Source: Cognatitamlana sp035818475 (GTDB lineage: Bacteria > Bacteroidota > Bacteroidia > Flavobacteriales > Flavobacteriaceae). Taken from it: a stretch of 64,000 bases of DNA. A program made the translations under genes and the position numbers. Positions 10,785 through 20,491 of the stretch are shown in pieces; within the stretch, counting starts at the first letter, position 1, and each line of letters begins with the position of its first letter. A model generated the notes under the pieces. That model was given only the letters and a program-made list of their open reading frames with translations. It ran no database searches and was not told the DNA's origin. Location of the stretch: assembly GCF_035818475.1 (NCBI RefSeq), contig NZ_JAYMGV010000001.1:1922001-1986000 (forward strand), read 5' to 3'.

Positions 10785-12447
10785 TATACATATAATATGC
10801 CTATTAGCTTGTTTCACGCTATGTGGTTGTTTTTCTAACACTAAAACGCATCAGGAGTTTGGCAAAGCATACTATTTTAATGCGACATTAGGTAATGATG
10901 CTAATAAAGGGGCTTCACCTGAAAGTGCTTGGAAGAGTCTTAGAAAAATTCAGAAAATACAATTTAAGCCAGGAGATAAAATATTACTGGCTGCTGGTAA
11001 TACATTTCCCGAACCTATAGTATTAAAAAATGTGATAGGTACTAAAGAAAATCCCATTGTTGTTTCAACTTATAGCAATACAGATAAAAACAAGAAGGGA
11101 TACATTCATGCCAAGGGATATAAAAATGGTATTTTAATTGATAACTGTAGTTTTGTTCATGTAGAAAACCTTAAAGTAAACGCAAGTATAGGTGAAATAC
11201 AAGAGGCAAAAACTAAAAACAGCATGCGTTGCGGTGTTTTAGTTAAAATCACAAAACCTGGTATGTATGAGCAAATCTACTTATCTAATTTAGAGGTTCA
11301 TGATGTATTCTTTGAAGAAGAAGGGTTTAAAAGACCTGAAAAAGAGGTTGAAACAGCCAATGGTACCCAAAATTATGGTTGGGGTATTCGTATTGTCAAT
11401 AAGGTTAAAAACGCAGTCTTAAAAGATGTCAAGGTAGCAAATTCTATTATTGAAAATGTAGCACATACAGGCATTAAATTAACTTCAAAAAAATACAATG
11501 GGACGTTTGGAATTGTAGATTTTGAAATTTCAAATAATAAGGTGCTTAAAACTGGTGGTCCGGGTATACAAATGTCTGGTGTATCAAATGGTCATATTCA
11601 TGGTAATTCTGTAAATTATTCTGGTAGTAATGATGATTCCCGTAAGTGGGGGCGTGGAAGTGGGCTTTGGACGTGGGATTCAGATCGGGTTTTAATAGAG
11701 AAAAACCATTTTACCAATGCCAATGGCCCTGGAGATTCTTCAGGCGCCCATATAGATTATAATTGCTCCAATATTGTTTTGCAGTATAATTTTAGTGCCA
11801 ATAATGCGGGTGGATTTTGTGAGATTCTTGGAAATAGCTACAACTGTGCATATCGTTACAATATAAGTGTAAATGATGGCTACCGAATTAAAGGAAAAAA
11901 CAATGCCTTTCAAGAGGGGAAAATATTTTGGTTAAGCGGTTATACGGGCAATAATGAAAAAAGAAAGGGGCCTTATAATACCTATTTCTATAATAACACC
12001 ATTTATTCAAAAAACAATATTCAGGCAAAAATAGCCATTGATAGGGGGGTAGATGGTGTACTCATTGCCAATAATATTTTTCATATTGAAAGTAATGCGA
12101 CAGTGGTTAAAGGCGACCAGTACAACCCTGAAACAGATGGCAAATGGAAAGTTAAAAATGTGTTTTTTAAAAACAATGTTTTTCTGCATAAAAGTAGCTG
12201 GCCAAAAGACCAACGATTACAAGACCAACAACCTATTATAGGCAATGCCAATTTTATTAATATAAAAGGTTCGGGGGCCGAGAGTTTTATTCCTAAGAAC
12301 ATTAAGCTCATTAAAGATAAAGGATTGGAGATACCAAAAATAAAAAACGATACCATTGGAATTGTTTACGGTTTAAATCTTACAAAGGATATTTTAGGGA
12401 GTAATATAAATGGATTACCAGATATAGGAGCTATCGAATTAAAATAG
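10768..12447 (+). CDS. Right-handed parallel beta-helix lipoprotein, putative carbohydrate-active enzyme
   Basis: The protein has 559 residues with a lipoprotein signal ending LCGC (Cys21). The N-terminus YYFNATLGNDANKG followed by SAWKSLRKIQ and FKPGDKILLAAGNTF is the typical opening of secreted beta-helix proteins of the pectate-lyase/GH-like superfamily. The middle (about 120-440) is rich in helix-turn asparagines such as VLIEKNHFTNANG and NIVLQYNFSANNAGG. I cannot assign a CAZy family or a catalytic residue. The start overlaps the end of the sulfatase in a different frame, so the two are probably used together to desulfate and cleave, or bind, one polysaccharide. It could instead be a non-catalytic binding protein. 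Confidence 0.85.
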   Translation: MEKSISIHIICLLACFTLCGCFSNTKTHQEFGKAYYFNATLGNDANKGASPESAWKSLRKIQKIQFKPGDKILLAAGNTFPEPIVLKNVIGTKENPIVVSTYSNTDKNKKGYIHAKGYKNGILIDNCSFVHVENLKVNASIGEIQEAKTKNSMRCGVLVKITKPGMYEQIYLSNLEVHDVFFEEEGFKRPEKEVETANGTQNYGWGIRIVNKVKNAVLKDVKVANSIIENVAHTGIKLTSKKYNGTFGIVDFEISNNKVLKTGGPGIQMSGVSNGHIHGNSVNYSGSNDDSRKWGRGSGLWTWDSDRVLIEKNHFTNANGPGDSSGAHIDYNCSNIVLQYNFSANNAGGFCEILGNSYNCAYRYNISVNDGYRIKGKNNAFQEGKIFWLSGYTGNNEKRKGPYNTYFYNNTIYSKNNIQAKIAIDRGVDGVLIANNIFHIESNATVVKGDQYNPETDGKWKVKNVFFKNNVFLHKSSWPKDQRLQDQQPIIGNANFINIKGSGAESFIPKNIKLIKDKGLEIPKIKNDTIGIVYGLNLTKDILGSNINGLPDIGAIELK

Positions 12448-12905
12448 CATGCTATCAAGAATGTCATTCATCTTAATAATCTCAGTCTTTTGTCTGTTTA
12501 TATTAGATTAAAAACTACTTGATTGGAAAAATAAAAAGGAGAGCCAGCTCTTTTTTGCACAGGTTATTTATGAATGGACGCATAGGAAATGGTAACAGGA
12601 TTTTTAAATATTGTTGATATAAAAACCATGAATTTGTTTTGTGGCACATAAAAAGAAGGATAACACCCATGATGCATCTAGAGCTATTCCTAAGTATTTA
12701 AATTTTATACATAACCTTATGCAAAACGCTTACTTTTTTAGCTGAACAAGTACAAGGAAAACCATGCCCAGCCAAAACGTTTCAAAAATGGGAAATGCAT
12801 CTAGAAGGTTTTAAACCTTGGGTTTTTAGATATATAAAGTTTAAAATGAAGCACCCCTATTCTAAATGGTAAAATATTAGTATTTTTAGTGTAAAGCCTT
12901 GGTCA
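12448..12905. other. Intergenic region between the two PUL-like blocks
   Basis: This 458-bp gap has no believable gene. Its main recognisable item is a terminator-like hairpin about 90 nt after the beta-helix gene. The remaining sequence probably carries the promoter of the second hybrid regulator, but no good TAnnTTTG match was seen next to its start. Confidence 0.4.
12535..12556 (+). terminator. Probable rho-independent terminator after the beta-helix gene
   Basis: AGAG and CTCT flank a CCAG loop, the stem is extended by two G-T wobbles and three A-T pairs, and the 3' arm is a run of T. It would end the sulfatase and beta-helix transcript. Confidence 0.5.
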
Positions 12906-15900
12906 ATGAAATTAAAGTCATTCATGCTTATAATTTGCTTGCTTACGTTTTTTGAGAACTCGTATTGTCAAGTTCAAGATGAGTATAGATTTCAGTATAT
13001 AGATGTTTCCAAAGGACTGTCTTCTAATTACGTTTCTAAAATTGTTACAGATAGTTTAGGGTTAAAATGGTTTGCTACAGAAGACGGAATTAACACCTAT
13101 GATGGTTCAAATTTTAAATTATTTACGCCACAGGAGCGATATTTTGAACTTGAAAATGAAAATATAGAAACACTTTTTTATGATAAAAACTCCAATAAAA
13201 TATGGGTAGGAACAAAAAGCGGAGGGCTTTCGGTTTATAATCCTGTTTTAGATGCCTTTAAAAACTTTAATCATGTTCTTAACGTAAGTGGTAGACTATC
13301 TTCAATTAGAGTTACAGGTATAGTTAAAGATGGTGAGGAGAATATTTGGGTTGCAACATGGAATAACGGTTTGTTTGTATTATCTGCAGATGGAAAATTA
13401 AAAGAAACCTTTGTTTCCAACGAAAGAATTCATGACCTTTTAATAGATCCATTTGGTAATATTTGGGCGCTTTCAGGTAATTTTTTGTATAAGTATTCAC
13501 CAACAGAAAAGCATTTAAACAAAATCCCTATTTCTGTTGGAGAGCCAATGACCCTTTTTTTTGATAAAACAGAGCGCAGAATTTTAATAGGAGCGGCATT
13601 AGGTGTTTTTGCCTTTAGTACAGAAAATTATAGTTTAAGTGAACTTACGGGAAGTGTAAAGGCTCATTTAAAGGGTGTTAATGCCATTAATATAGATAAG
13701 GATAATAATATATGGGTTGGGTCCTGGACACAAGGGCTGTATGTTTTGTCTAATAACCAGTCTAGTTTTAAAAAGATACCATTATCTCCCAAATATTTAA
13801 ACAACTCAAATTATGAAACAGTTTTAGATATTCATATGGATGATACAGATGTTGTTTGGATAGCTACTGGCTACGGAGGGGTTGTAAAAGTTATACCAAG
13901 TAACAACTTTAAATATTATGCTAATTCTTTAACAAATGATATTGGTTTACCAGATAACAACATTCAAGCTGTAGTTAAAGATAAACACAATAACCTATGG
14001 TGTGGTACTTGGGGAGGAGGTATAGGTTTTTCAAAAGATGGAAAACATTTTTCGAAGTTACCAGGTATAAATATAAAAGTAGAATGTTTTTTAGAGATAG
14101 AAGATGTTATGCTAGTAGGTACTAAAAAAGGGCTATTTGTATATAACACAAAGAATCCTTTAAAAGGAGTTATTAGAAGTAGTTTGCCTAATAAAAAAAT
14201 TAAAAGCCTGTATTTAGATTCAAACAATAGCCTTTGGGTAGGTACACAGCAAAACGGGCTGTTACTTTTTAACTATACTATTGATAAAGTGCTAAAAAAT
14301 GGCATCTTATACAACTCAAGTAGTAAGTATAAAGTTAATAGTGACCGTATTAGTGTTATAGATGAAGATACAAAAGGAAGACTTTGGGTAGGCACATACA
14401 ATGGATTGTACTTGTACAATGCTAAGGATTCAACCTTTACAAGAGAAGATATTAAAAGCAAGCGTAAATTTCCTAGTGTTATCATATTGTCTATGTACTC
14501 AAAAGAGAAAGATACACTTTGGGTTGGTGTGCCAGGAGGTATGCTAAAAATTCTGAATACAGGCACAGGTGTTGAGCTAATTAAAACCTACAATAAAAAT
14601 TCGGGATTAAACAATGATTATATAACAAGTGTAACTAAAGATTCCCAAAATAATATTTGGTTTAGCTCTGTATCAGATATTGCTGTTTTAAAAAGAGATA
14701 CCCAAACCATTAGTGTTTTAGATGAATATGTTGATATGCCTTATAGCATAAATATTAATGCTTATTACAATGATGGGGGAGTACTTTTTTTGGGGACTTC
14801 AATAGGCCTTTTTTCTTTTAATGTAACTAATATAGAGCCTTATAGGTCTTCACAAAATATTGTGCTTACATCTTTGAAAATAAATAATGAAGAAGTTAGC
14901 GTAGGCGATAAAATTAATGGTAACAATGTGCTGCAAAAAAGCATAAGCTATACCAATAACTTAAATTTAAGTTATAAAGAATCTGTGATTTCTTTTGATT
15001 TTGTTGCCGTAAATTTTACAGATCAATCTAACTTAAACTATCTCTATAGAGTTAAAGAGATAAAAGATGATTGGATAGATAATGGCTCAAAAAATGAGAT
15101 AAGTTTTACGGGGTTAAGCCCAGGAACATATATACTAGAAATAAAGAGTACTAGAGATAAATTGAACTATGGGGCAATAAAAAAAGTACAGATTAATATT
15201 AGCCCACCTTTTTGGCTATCAAAAACAGCATATGCTGTATATTTTATTTTGGTTTTAGGTATTGTCTATCTTATTATAAGAGTATCAGCAAACAGAACAC
15301 GTTTAAAAGCCAATTTAGAATTGGCAAAAATAAGCGAAGTAAAAGAACGAGAATTAAGCGAAGCAAAATTAAAGTTCTTTACAAACATATCACATGAGTT
15401 AAGAACACCTTTAACATTAATTGTAAGTCCGTTATCAGAGATACTTACCCAACCTAATTTAAAAGGTAGCCTTAAAGAAAAACTAAATTATATAGATAAG
15501 AATGCCAATAGGTTATTAGATTTAATTAATCAGCTTTTGGATTTTAGAAAAGCAGAACAAGGACTGCTTAATCTTCAAGTTGCCCCTGGTAACTTTGTAA
15601 AGTTTTCTGAAGAAATATTTTTGTCTTTTAAAGGATATGCTGATGCAAAGGATATCGATTATACTTTTGAAACTTCTAACAGCTTTATCCCTTTAACCTA
15701 CGACAGGGAAAAAATGGAAATTGTTTTATGTAACCTGTTGTCTAATGCCTTTAAATTTATACCTGAAAAAGGAAAAGTAAAGTTGTCTTTAGATATGGAT
15801 GAAAAATATTGTAAGATTAATATTGAAGATAATGGTAAAGGCATATCAAAAGAAAACCAAGATAGAATCTTCAACCGTTTTTTTCAAATAAAGGATGTTG

Positions 15901-16916
15901 AATCTACTAAATTAATTGGTTCTGGAATAGGACTTTCTCTTAGTCAGAAAATTGTAAAACTACATTCAGGAGAAATTAACGTAAAAAGTAAGCCCCGAAA
16001 AGGCACTAAGTTTACTACACTCATCCCGTTAGGAAAAGCGCACTTTTCAACCGAAGATTTCATTCCTGAATTTAAAAATACCGAAGATATAAGCCAATAT
16101 ACAGGTACAGGTGCGCAAAAATCTAGCTTTGTTTATGAGGAGATACTCAAAGAAGAGCAACAAGAAACCTTATTGATAGTTGATGATAATAAAGATATTT
16201 TGTCCTATTTAGAATCGTTGTTTAAAAACGACTATACTGTATTGGTTGCAGAAAACGGGTTAGTAGCTAAAGAAATAGCAGAGAAAAAAGTACCAGATTT
16301 AATTGTAAGCGATGTAATGATGCCAGAAATGGATGGCTTAGAGTTGTGTAAACACCTAAAATCTAATATCGGGACATCTCATATTCCTATAATTCTTCTA
16401 ACGGCTAGAACCTCAATAGTTTATGAGGTTGATGGTTTGAATATTGGAGCAGATGATTATATTAAGAAGCCTTTTAATACAAAAATAGTGCAATCTAGGG
16501 TTGTAAGCCTGTTAGAGAATAGAAAACGAATTAGGGAACACTTAAAAAATAAAATCAGGTTTGATACAAGCCCTGGCATTGAGGCAGTTAATTTTGAAGA
16601 AGCGTTTATTAATAAAGCCTTTTCTATTGTAGAATATCATTTAGACGACCAAAAGTTTGGGGTAGAAATTCTAGCAAACAAATTAAATATGAGTCAATCT
16701 ACCCTATATCGAAAAATTAAGGCACTTACAGGTATGTCTATTGCTGGGTTTATAAGGTCCGTACGTTTAAAAAAGGCATCAGAGGTTTTGCTTACCCAAG
16801 ATTTAAATTTAAGTGCTGTTGCTTATACCGTTGGGTTTAGTGATTATAAGTATTTTAAAAAATCGTTTACCAATCAGTTTGGTATATCCCCTAAAGAATA
16901 TAGAGAAAAAAATTAG
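12906..16916 (+). CDS. Hybrid two-component system regulator (second copy type)
   Basis: This 1336-residue HTCS protein is built like the one at 4809 but clearly divergent in sequence. It has a signal peptide (about 1-22), Reg_prop propeller blades (for example KWFATEDGINTYDG and IWVGTKSGGLSVY), a Y_Y_Y domain and a membrane helix at about 773-793. The H-box FFTNISHELRTPL carries His830, and the HATPase domain has IEDNGKGIS and GSGIGLSLSQK. The receiver has Asp1136 in LIVSDVMMPEMDG, and an AraC pair of helix-turn-helices ends the protein. It stands just before the co-oriented susC/susD pair and is separated from it by a strong terminator, so it likely senses the oligosaccharide imported by that pair. 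Confidence 0.97.
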   Translation: MKLKSFMLIICLLTFFENSYCQVQDEYRFQYIDVSKGLSSNYVSKIVTDSLGLKWFATEDGINTYDGSNFKLFTPQERYFELENENIETLFYDKNSNKIWVGTKSGGLSVYNPVLDAFKNFNHVLNVSGRLSSIRVTGIVKDGEENIWVATWNNGLFVLSADGKLKETFVSNERIHDLLIDPFGNIWALSGNFLYKYSPTEKHLNKIPISVGEPMTLFFDKTERRILIGAALGVFAFSTENYSLSELTGSVKAHLKGVNAINIDKDNNIWVGSWTQGLYVLSNNQSSFKKIPLSPKYLNNSNYETVLDIHMDDTDVVWIATGYGGVVKVIPSNNFKYYANSLTNDIGLPDNNIQAVVKDKHNNLWCGTWGGGIGFSKDGKHFSKLPGINIKVECFLEIEDVMLVGTKKGLFVYNTKNPLKGVIRSSLPNKKIKSLYLDSNNSLWVGTQQNGLLLFNYTIDKVLKNGILYNSSSKYKVNSDRISVIDEDTKGRLWVGTYNGLYLYNAKDSTFTREDIKSKRKFPSVIILSMYSKEKDTLWVGVPGGMLKILNTGTGVELIKTYNKNSGLNNDYITSVTKDSQNNIWFSSVSDIAVLKRDTQTISVLDEYVDMPYSININAYYNDGGVLFLGTSIGLFSFNVTNIEPYRSSQNIVLTSLKINNEEVSVGDKINGNNVLQKSISYTNNLNLSYKESVISFDFVAVNFTDQSNLNYLYRVKEIKDDWIDNGSKNEISFTGLSPGTYILEIKSTRDKLNYGAIKKVQINISPPFWLSKTAYAVYFILVLGIVYLIIRVSANRTRLKANLELAKISEVKERELSEAKLKFFTNISHELRTPLTLIVSPLSEILTQPNLKGSLKEKLNYIDKNANRLLDLINQLLDFRKAEQGLLNLQVAPGNFVKFSEEIFLSFKGYADAKDIDYTFETSNSFIPLTYDREKMEIVLCNLLSNAFKFIPEKGKVKLSLDMDEKYCKINIEDNGKGISKENQDRIFNRFFQIKDVESTKLIGSGIGLSLSQKIVKLHSGEINVKSKPRKGTKFTTLIPLGKAHFSTEDFIPEFKNTEDISQYTGTGAQKSSFVYEEILKEEQQETLLIVDDNKDILSYLESLFKNDYTVLVAENGLVAKEIAEKKVPDLIVSDVMMPEMDGLELCKHLKSNIGTSHIPIILLTARTSIVYEVDGLNIGADDYIKKPFNTKIVQSRVVSLLENRKRIREHLKNKIRFDTSPGIEAVNFEEAFINKAFSIVEYHLDDQKFGVEILANKLNMSQSTLYRKIKALTGMSIAGFIRSVRLKKASEVLLTQDLNLSAVAYTVGFSDYKYFKKSFTNQFGISPKEYREKN

Positions 16917-16975
16917 CAAACAGCTAAAACAGTTACGCCTGCTTTTTAAAAGTAAAGAAGCCAATTTAATCGAAC

Positions 16976-16995
16976 AGGGGCGGAGCCCCTTTTTT
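16976..16995 (+). terminator. Rho-independent terminator after the second hybrid regulator
   Basis: A perfect six-base stem AGGGGC/GCCCCT with a GGA loop is followed by a run of T (to 16995). It is 60 nt after the regulator stop and separates its transcript from susCD. Confidence 0.85.
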
Positions 16996-17424
16996 AGACG
17001 ATTGTAGGAGGAGTCATTCACGTTCCAGAAGCTTTAAGATACTCATTAAAACATTTGGCTTTTTAGTAGATTTTGTACCAATAGCCGCAGGTAACAAATG
17101 GGCGTTGGCAGCCCATTAAGATAGAAATGATGTTGATAACAGCTGAAAGGTAACATCTACCGTATTCTCAATTTATGATATCTCAAAAGACATACACCAA
17201 GTAAACAAGTTTGGTTTGCTGTAGCTTGTAGATTAAATTAGTTCTTATTCCTTATATAAATGTTGCTAAAAATATGCTATAGGCTTTGTTTTTAGGTGAT
17301 TTGAACCAAATTGACTATGAAGTGCATAATGATTACCCCTTTTAAAATACAGTTACCAATTAATTTTATCCTAACTATAACAACTTTTTGTAGCTTAGGT
17401 CTGCAAAGTTTAAAAACTAACTAT
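16996..17424. other. Upstream region of the second susC
   Basis: About 430 bp with no separate gene. An in-frame extension of susC reaches up to 17311, but the stretch before 17425 is not conserved-looking and is probably 5' leader. The region should contain the target of the hybrid regulator and the susC promoter. I could not identify an exact TAnnTTTG box (the closest, TAGGCTTTG, has one extra base). Confidence 0.35.
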
Positions 17425-20400
17425 ATGAGAACACAAAAAACTATGTATTTCAAGCATTTTTTAAAAAATGTTTTATTGGTGATCTTTTGTATTTCTTATT
17501 CAAGCTTATTCGCTAACAATAGTTTGAAAGAAGTTACAGGTGTAAGTTTCATGCAACAAACTGTTTCAGGAAATGTAAAAGATGCTAATGGTTATCCATT
17601 GCCTGGTGTGTCTATTATTGTAAAAGGCACCAACACAGGAACTACCACAGATTTTGATGGCAATTATTCCATTGAAACAACAGAAGGAGCCACACTGGTT
17701 TTTTCCTATGTGGGCTATAAAACCCAAGGGGTGCTGGTAACCAATAAAATGATCAATGTGATTATGGAAGATGACGTGGCAGAACTAGACCAAGTCGTGG
17801 TAGTGGGGTACGGTACCCAAAGAAAGTCAGATTTAACAGGAGCTTTGGCATCTGTATCTGCAAAAGCTTTTGAAAAGCAGCCATTAACTAAAATAGACCA
17901 AGCACTTCAAGGAAGGGCGGCAGGAGTACAAGTTAACCAAACCAGCGGAGCACCAGGAAGCGCATTTAAGATTAGAATTCGTGGGGCAAATTCCATTGCG
18001 GGAAACAATGAGCCTTTATATGTTGTTGATGGTACCGTTGTGGGTAATATTAACTCTTTAAATGTTAATGATATAAAGTCTATGGAGGTGCTAAAAGATG
18101 CATCTTCTACAGCAATATACGGTTCAAGAGGAGCCAATGGTGTGGTGTTGATTACCACAAAATCAGGAAGAAAAGGGCCTGCTGTAATAGAATTTGAATC
18201 TTTTTATAGTGTTTCTAATGTAGTTCAAGAACTTGATTTGTTAAGCCCGGCAGATTTTGCCGAAGGAGTCAATTTTGCCGAAGGTTCAGAGTTTTATTCT
18301 GCTAGTGATATAGCGGCTTTAAGAGCAGGTGGAGGCGAAGATTGGCAAGAACGCCTATTTAAAACGGCTTATGCCTATAATGCACAATTATCGGCCAGCG
18401 GTGGAGGAGATAAAATGGACTATTTTCTTTCTGCTAACTATTTTGACTCTGAAGGAACTATCATAGATCAAGATTATACAAGATATACTTTAAGGGCTAA
18501 TTTGAATGCTAATCTATCAGGTAAACTTAAGGTAGGTTTAAACACATTTGCTAGTCATGAAAAGCTAACAGGCTTTAGGGCAAATTTAGCAACAGGATTA
18601 ACTTGGGACCCAACAACCCCGGCTTTTAATGAAGATGGAGATTATAATTTTACACCGTTAATCTCAGGAGTGGGAAATGGATTGTTAAATCCGCTATTGG
18701 CCCCGGAAAATAATACTGTAGAAAATTTTAACAACAGGATTACTATTAGCAGTTATATTAACTATAATATATTAGATAATTTGGTGCTAAATGTATCAGG
18801 TGGTTTAGATAGGTTTGATAGAGAAAACAACAGTTACATACCTACTATTGTAAATAATTTAGGAGCTGCTCAAGTAGAAAACAGGGCGGTAACAAGGTTG
18901 CAAAATACCAATAGGTTAACTTTTACATATGATAAAAACCCTAATCATAAATTAAAAATAGACGCTATTCATGAGCAACAAGTGGTTTTAAGAAAAAATA
19001 CCATTGCATCGGGCGAAGATTTTTTTACAGATCAAACAGGGTATAAAGACTTATCATTGGCAGCCATTCAAAGAACCCAGAACATGTCAACAAATGAGAA
19101 CTTACAATCCTTTTTAGGTCGGGTTAATTATTCACTATTTGATAAATTTTTGTTTACGGCATCGTTAAGGGCAGATGGTTCCAGTAAATTTAGAGAAGGT
19201 AACCGTTGGGGATACTTTCCTTCTGGTTCTGTGGCGTGGAAATTATCTGAAGAAAAATTTATTCAGAATATAGATGTTATAAGTAACTTAAAAGCAAGAT
19301 TTAGTTATGGCGTTATAGGTAGCCAGGCAATAGAGCCTTTGGCAACACGCTCATTACCAATTATTGGAGACAATGTAAACTACCCTTTCACAGGAGGGGC
19401 TTTAGCTGTAGGTTTGGCACCTTCCAATAGATTGGCAAACCCAGATTTAACCTGGGAAACTACTAGGCAATCAAATTTTGGTATTGATGTTGGGCTTTGG
19501 GATTCTAAAGTAACTTTGGGGGTAGATATCTATAAAAAGAATACTGAGGATTTATTATTAGATAGAATATTACCAGAATTTGTAGGACCAACTACACAAA
19601 CCATAAATGCAGGTGAGGTTCAAAACAAAGGGTTTGATATATCGCTTAATTTAAGATTGGTAAATAATGATAACTGGAATGTTAGCTCAATGTTAACCGT
19701 ATCTAGAAACAAAAATGAAGTAAAATCATTATTAGATGACGTAGATGCTTTAGAATTAGGTAATGTGTTTTACCAAAATACCTTCCCCGTAAACCCAACA
19801 CGTGTAGAAGTTGGACAATCTATAAGTGCTTTTAGAGGATATATTTTTGATGGTGTTTATCAATTGGGAGAAGAAACCGAAGCCGCAGTTTTTGGTAGAG
19901 TGCCTGGAGATGCAAAATATAGAGATTTAAACGATGATGGGGTTATCTCTACAGATGATATTACTACTATTGGAGATGGAAATGGAGACTATACTTGGGG
20001 CTGGAATTGGGATGTAAGTTATAAGAGATTCAATTTAAATTTTATACTACTGGGTTCAAAAGGTAACGACATCTATAACTTCCAAAGAGGCCGTATGATG
20101 GGATTAGGAGCTCAACAGTTTCATGCAGTTCATTCAGATTATCTAAATAGGTGGACTCCGGATAATCCTAGTAATATTCCTGCTGGTAGAGATGGAACCG
20201 AATTGCTGTCATCACAGTTTTTAGAAGATGGTTCGTTTGTAACACTTAAAAATGTTAACTTAAGTTATGATATAGATAAAAATGTTATAAGTGGATTAGG
20301 TTTAAGCGAATTACGTTTGTTTGTAAATGCCCAAAACCTATTCATTATAACAGATTATACAGGGTTTGACCCTGAGTCTACAGCTTCAGGGCAATCTGAT

Positions 20401-20475
20401 GTAGATTTAGGTATAGACTTGAATACATATCCAATAAACAGAACATTTTCTTTCGGATTAAAAGCATCATTTTAA
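17425..20475 (+). CDS. susC: SusC/RagA-family TonB-dependent outer-membrane transporter
   Basis: From the ATG at 17425 this encodes 1016 residues. I prefer that start over the in-frame ATG at 17311 because it is followed directly by a basic n-region and the hydrophobic signal sequence (VLLVIFCISYSSLFA). Next come a carboxypeptidase-regulatory-like domain (GYPLPGVSIIVKGTNTG, TDFDGNYSI), a plug with PLYVVDGTVVG and MEVLKDASSTAIYGSRG, and a barrel ending FSFGLKASF. It imports glycans together with the SusD encoded 16 bp downstream. With the preceding HTCS and the following sulfatase and esterase it forms a conventional PUL; the substrate is probably sulfated and possibly esterified. Confidence 0.96.
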   Translation: MRTQKTMYFKHFLKNVLLVIFCISYSSLFANNSLKEVTGVSFMQQTVSGNVKDANGYPLPGVSIIVKGTNTGTTTDFDGNYSIETTEGATLVFSYVGYKTQGVLVTNKMINVIMEDDVAELDQVVVVGYGTQRKSDLTGALASVSAKAFEKQPLTKIDQALQGRAAGVQVNQTSGAPGSAFKIRIRGANSIAGNNEPLYVVDGTVVGNINSLNVNDIKSMEVLKDASSTAIYGSRGANGVVLITTKSGRKGPAVIEFESFYSVSNVVQELDLLSPADFAEGVNFAEGSEFYSASDIAALRAGGGEDWQERLFKTAYAYNAQLSASGGGDKMDYFLSANYFDSEGTIIDQDYTRYTLRANLNANLSGKLKVGLNTFASHEKLTGFRANLATGLTWDPTTPAFNEDGDYNFTPLISGVGNGLLNPLLAPENNTVENFNNRITISSYINYNILDNLVLNVSGGLDRFDRENNSYIPTIVNNLGAAQVENRAVTRLQNTNRLTFTYDKNPNHKLKIDAIHEQQVVLRKNTIASGEDFFTDQTGYKDLSLAAIQRTQNMSTNENLQSFLGRVNYSLFDKFLFTASLRADGSSKFREGNRWGYFPSGSVAWKLSEEKFIQNIDVISNLKARFSYGVIGSQAIEPLATRSLPIIGDNVNYPFTGGALAVGLAPSNRLANPDLTWETTRQSNFGIDVGLWDSKVTLGVDIYKKNTEDLLLDRILPEFVGPTTQTINAGEVQNKGFDISLNLRLVNNDNWNVSSMLTVSRNKNEVKSLLDDVDALELGNVFYQNTFPVNPTRVEVGQSISAFRGYIFDGVYQLGEETEAAVFGRVPGDAKYRDLNDDGVISTDDITTIGDGNGDYTWGWNWDVSYKRFNLNFILLGSKGNDIYNFQRGRMMGLGAQQFHAVHSDYLNRWTPDNPSNIPAGRDGTELLSSQFLEDGSFVTLKNVNLSYDIDKNVISGLGLSELRLFVNAQNLFIITDYTGFDPESTASGQSDVDLGIDLNTYPINRTFSFGLKASF

Positions 20476-20491
20476 CATAAAAAAATATAAC

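Noticed and set aside
17311..17424. 38-residue N-terminal extension of the second SusC
   Set aside because: It places a second hydrophobic stretch before the signal peptide; the ATG at 17425 gives a normal SusC start.
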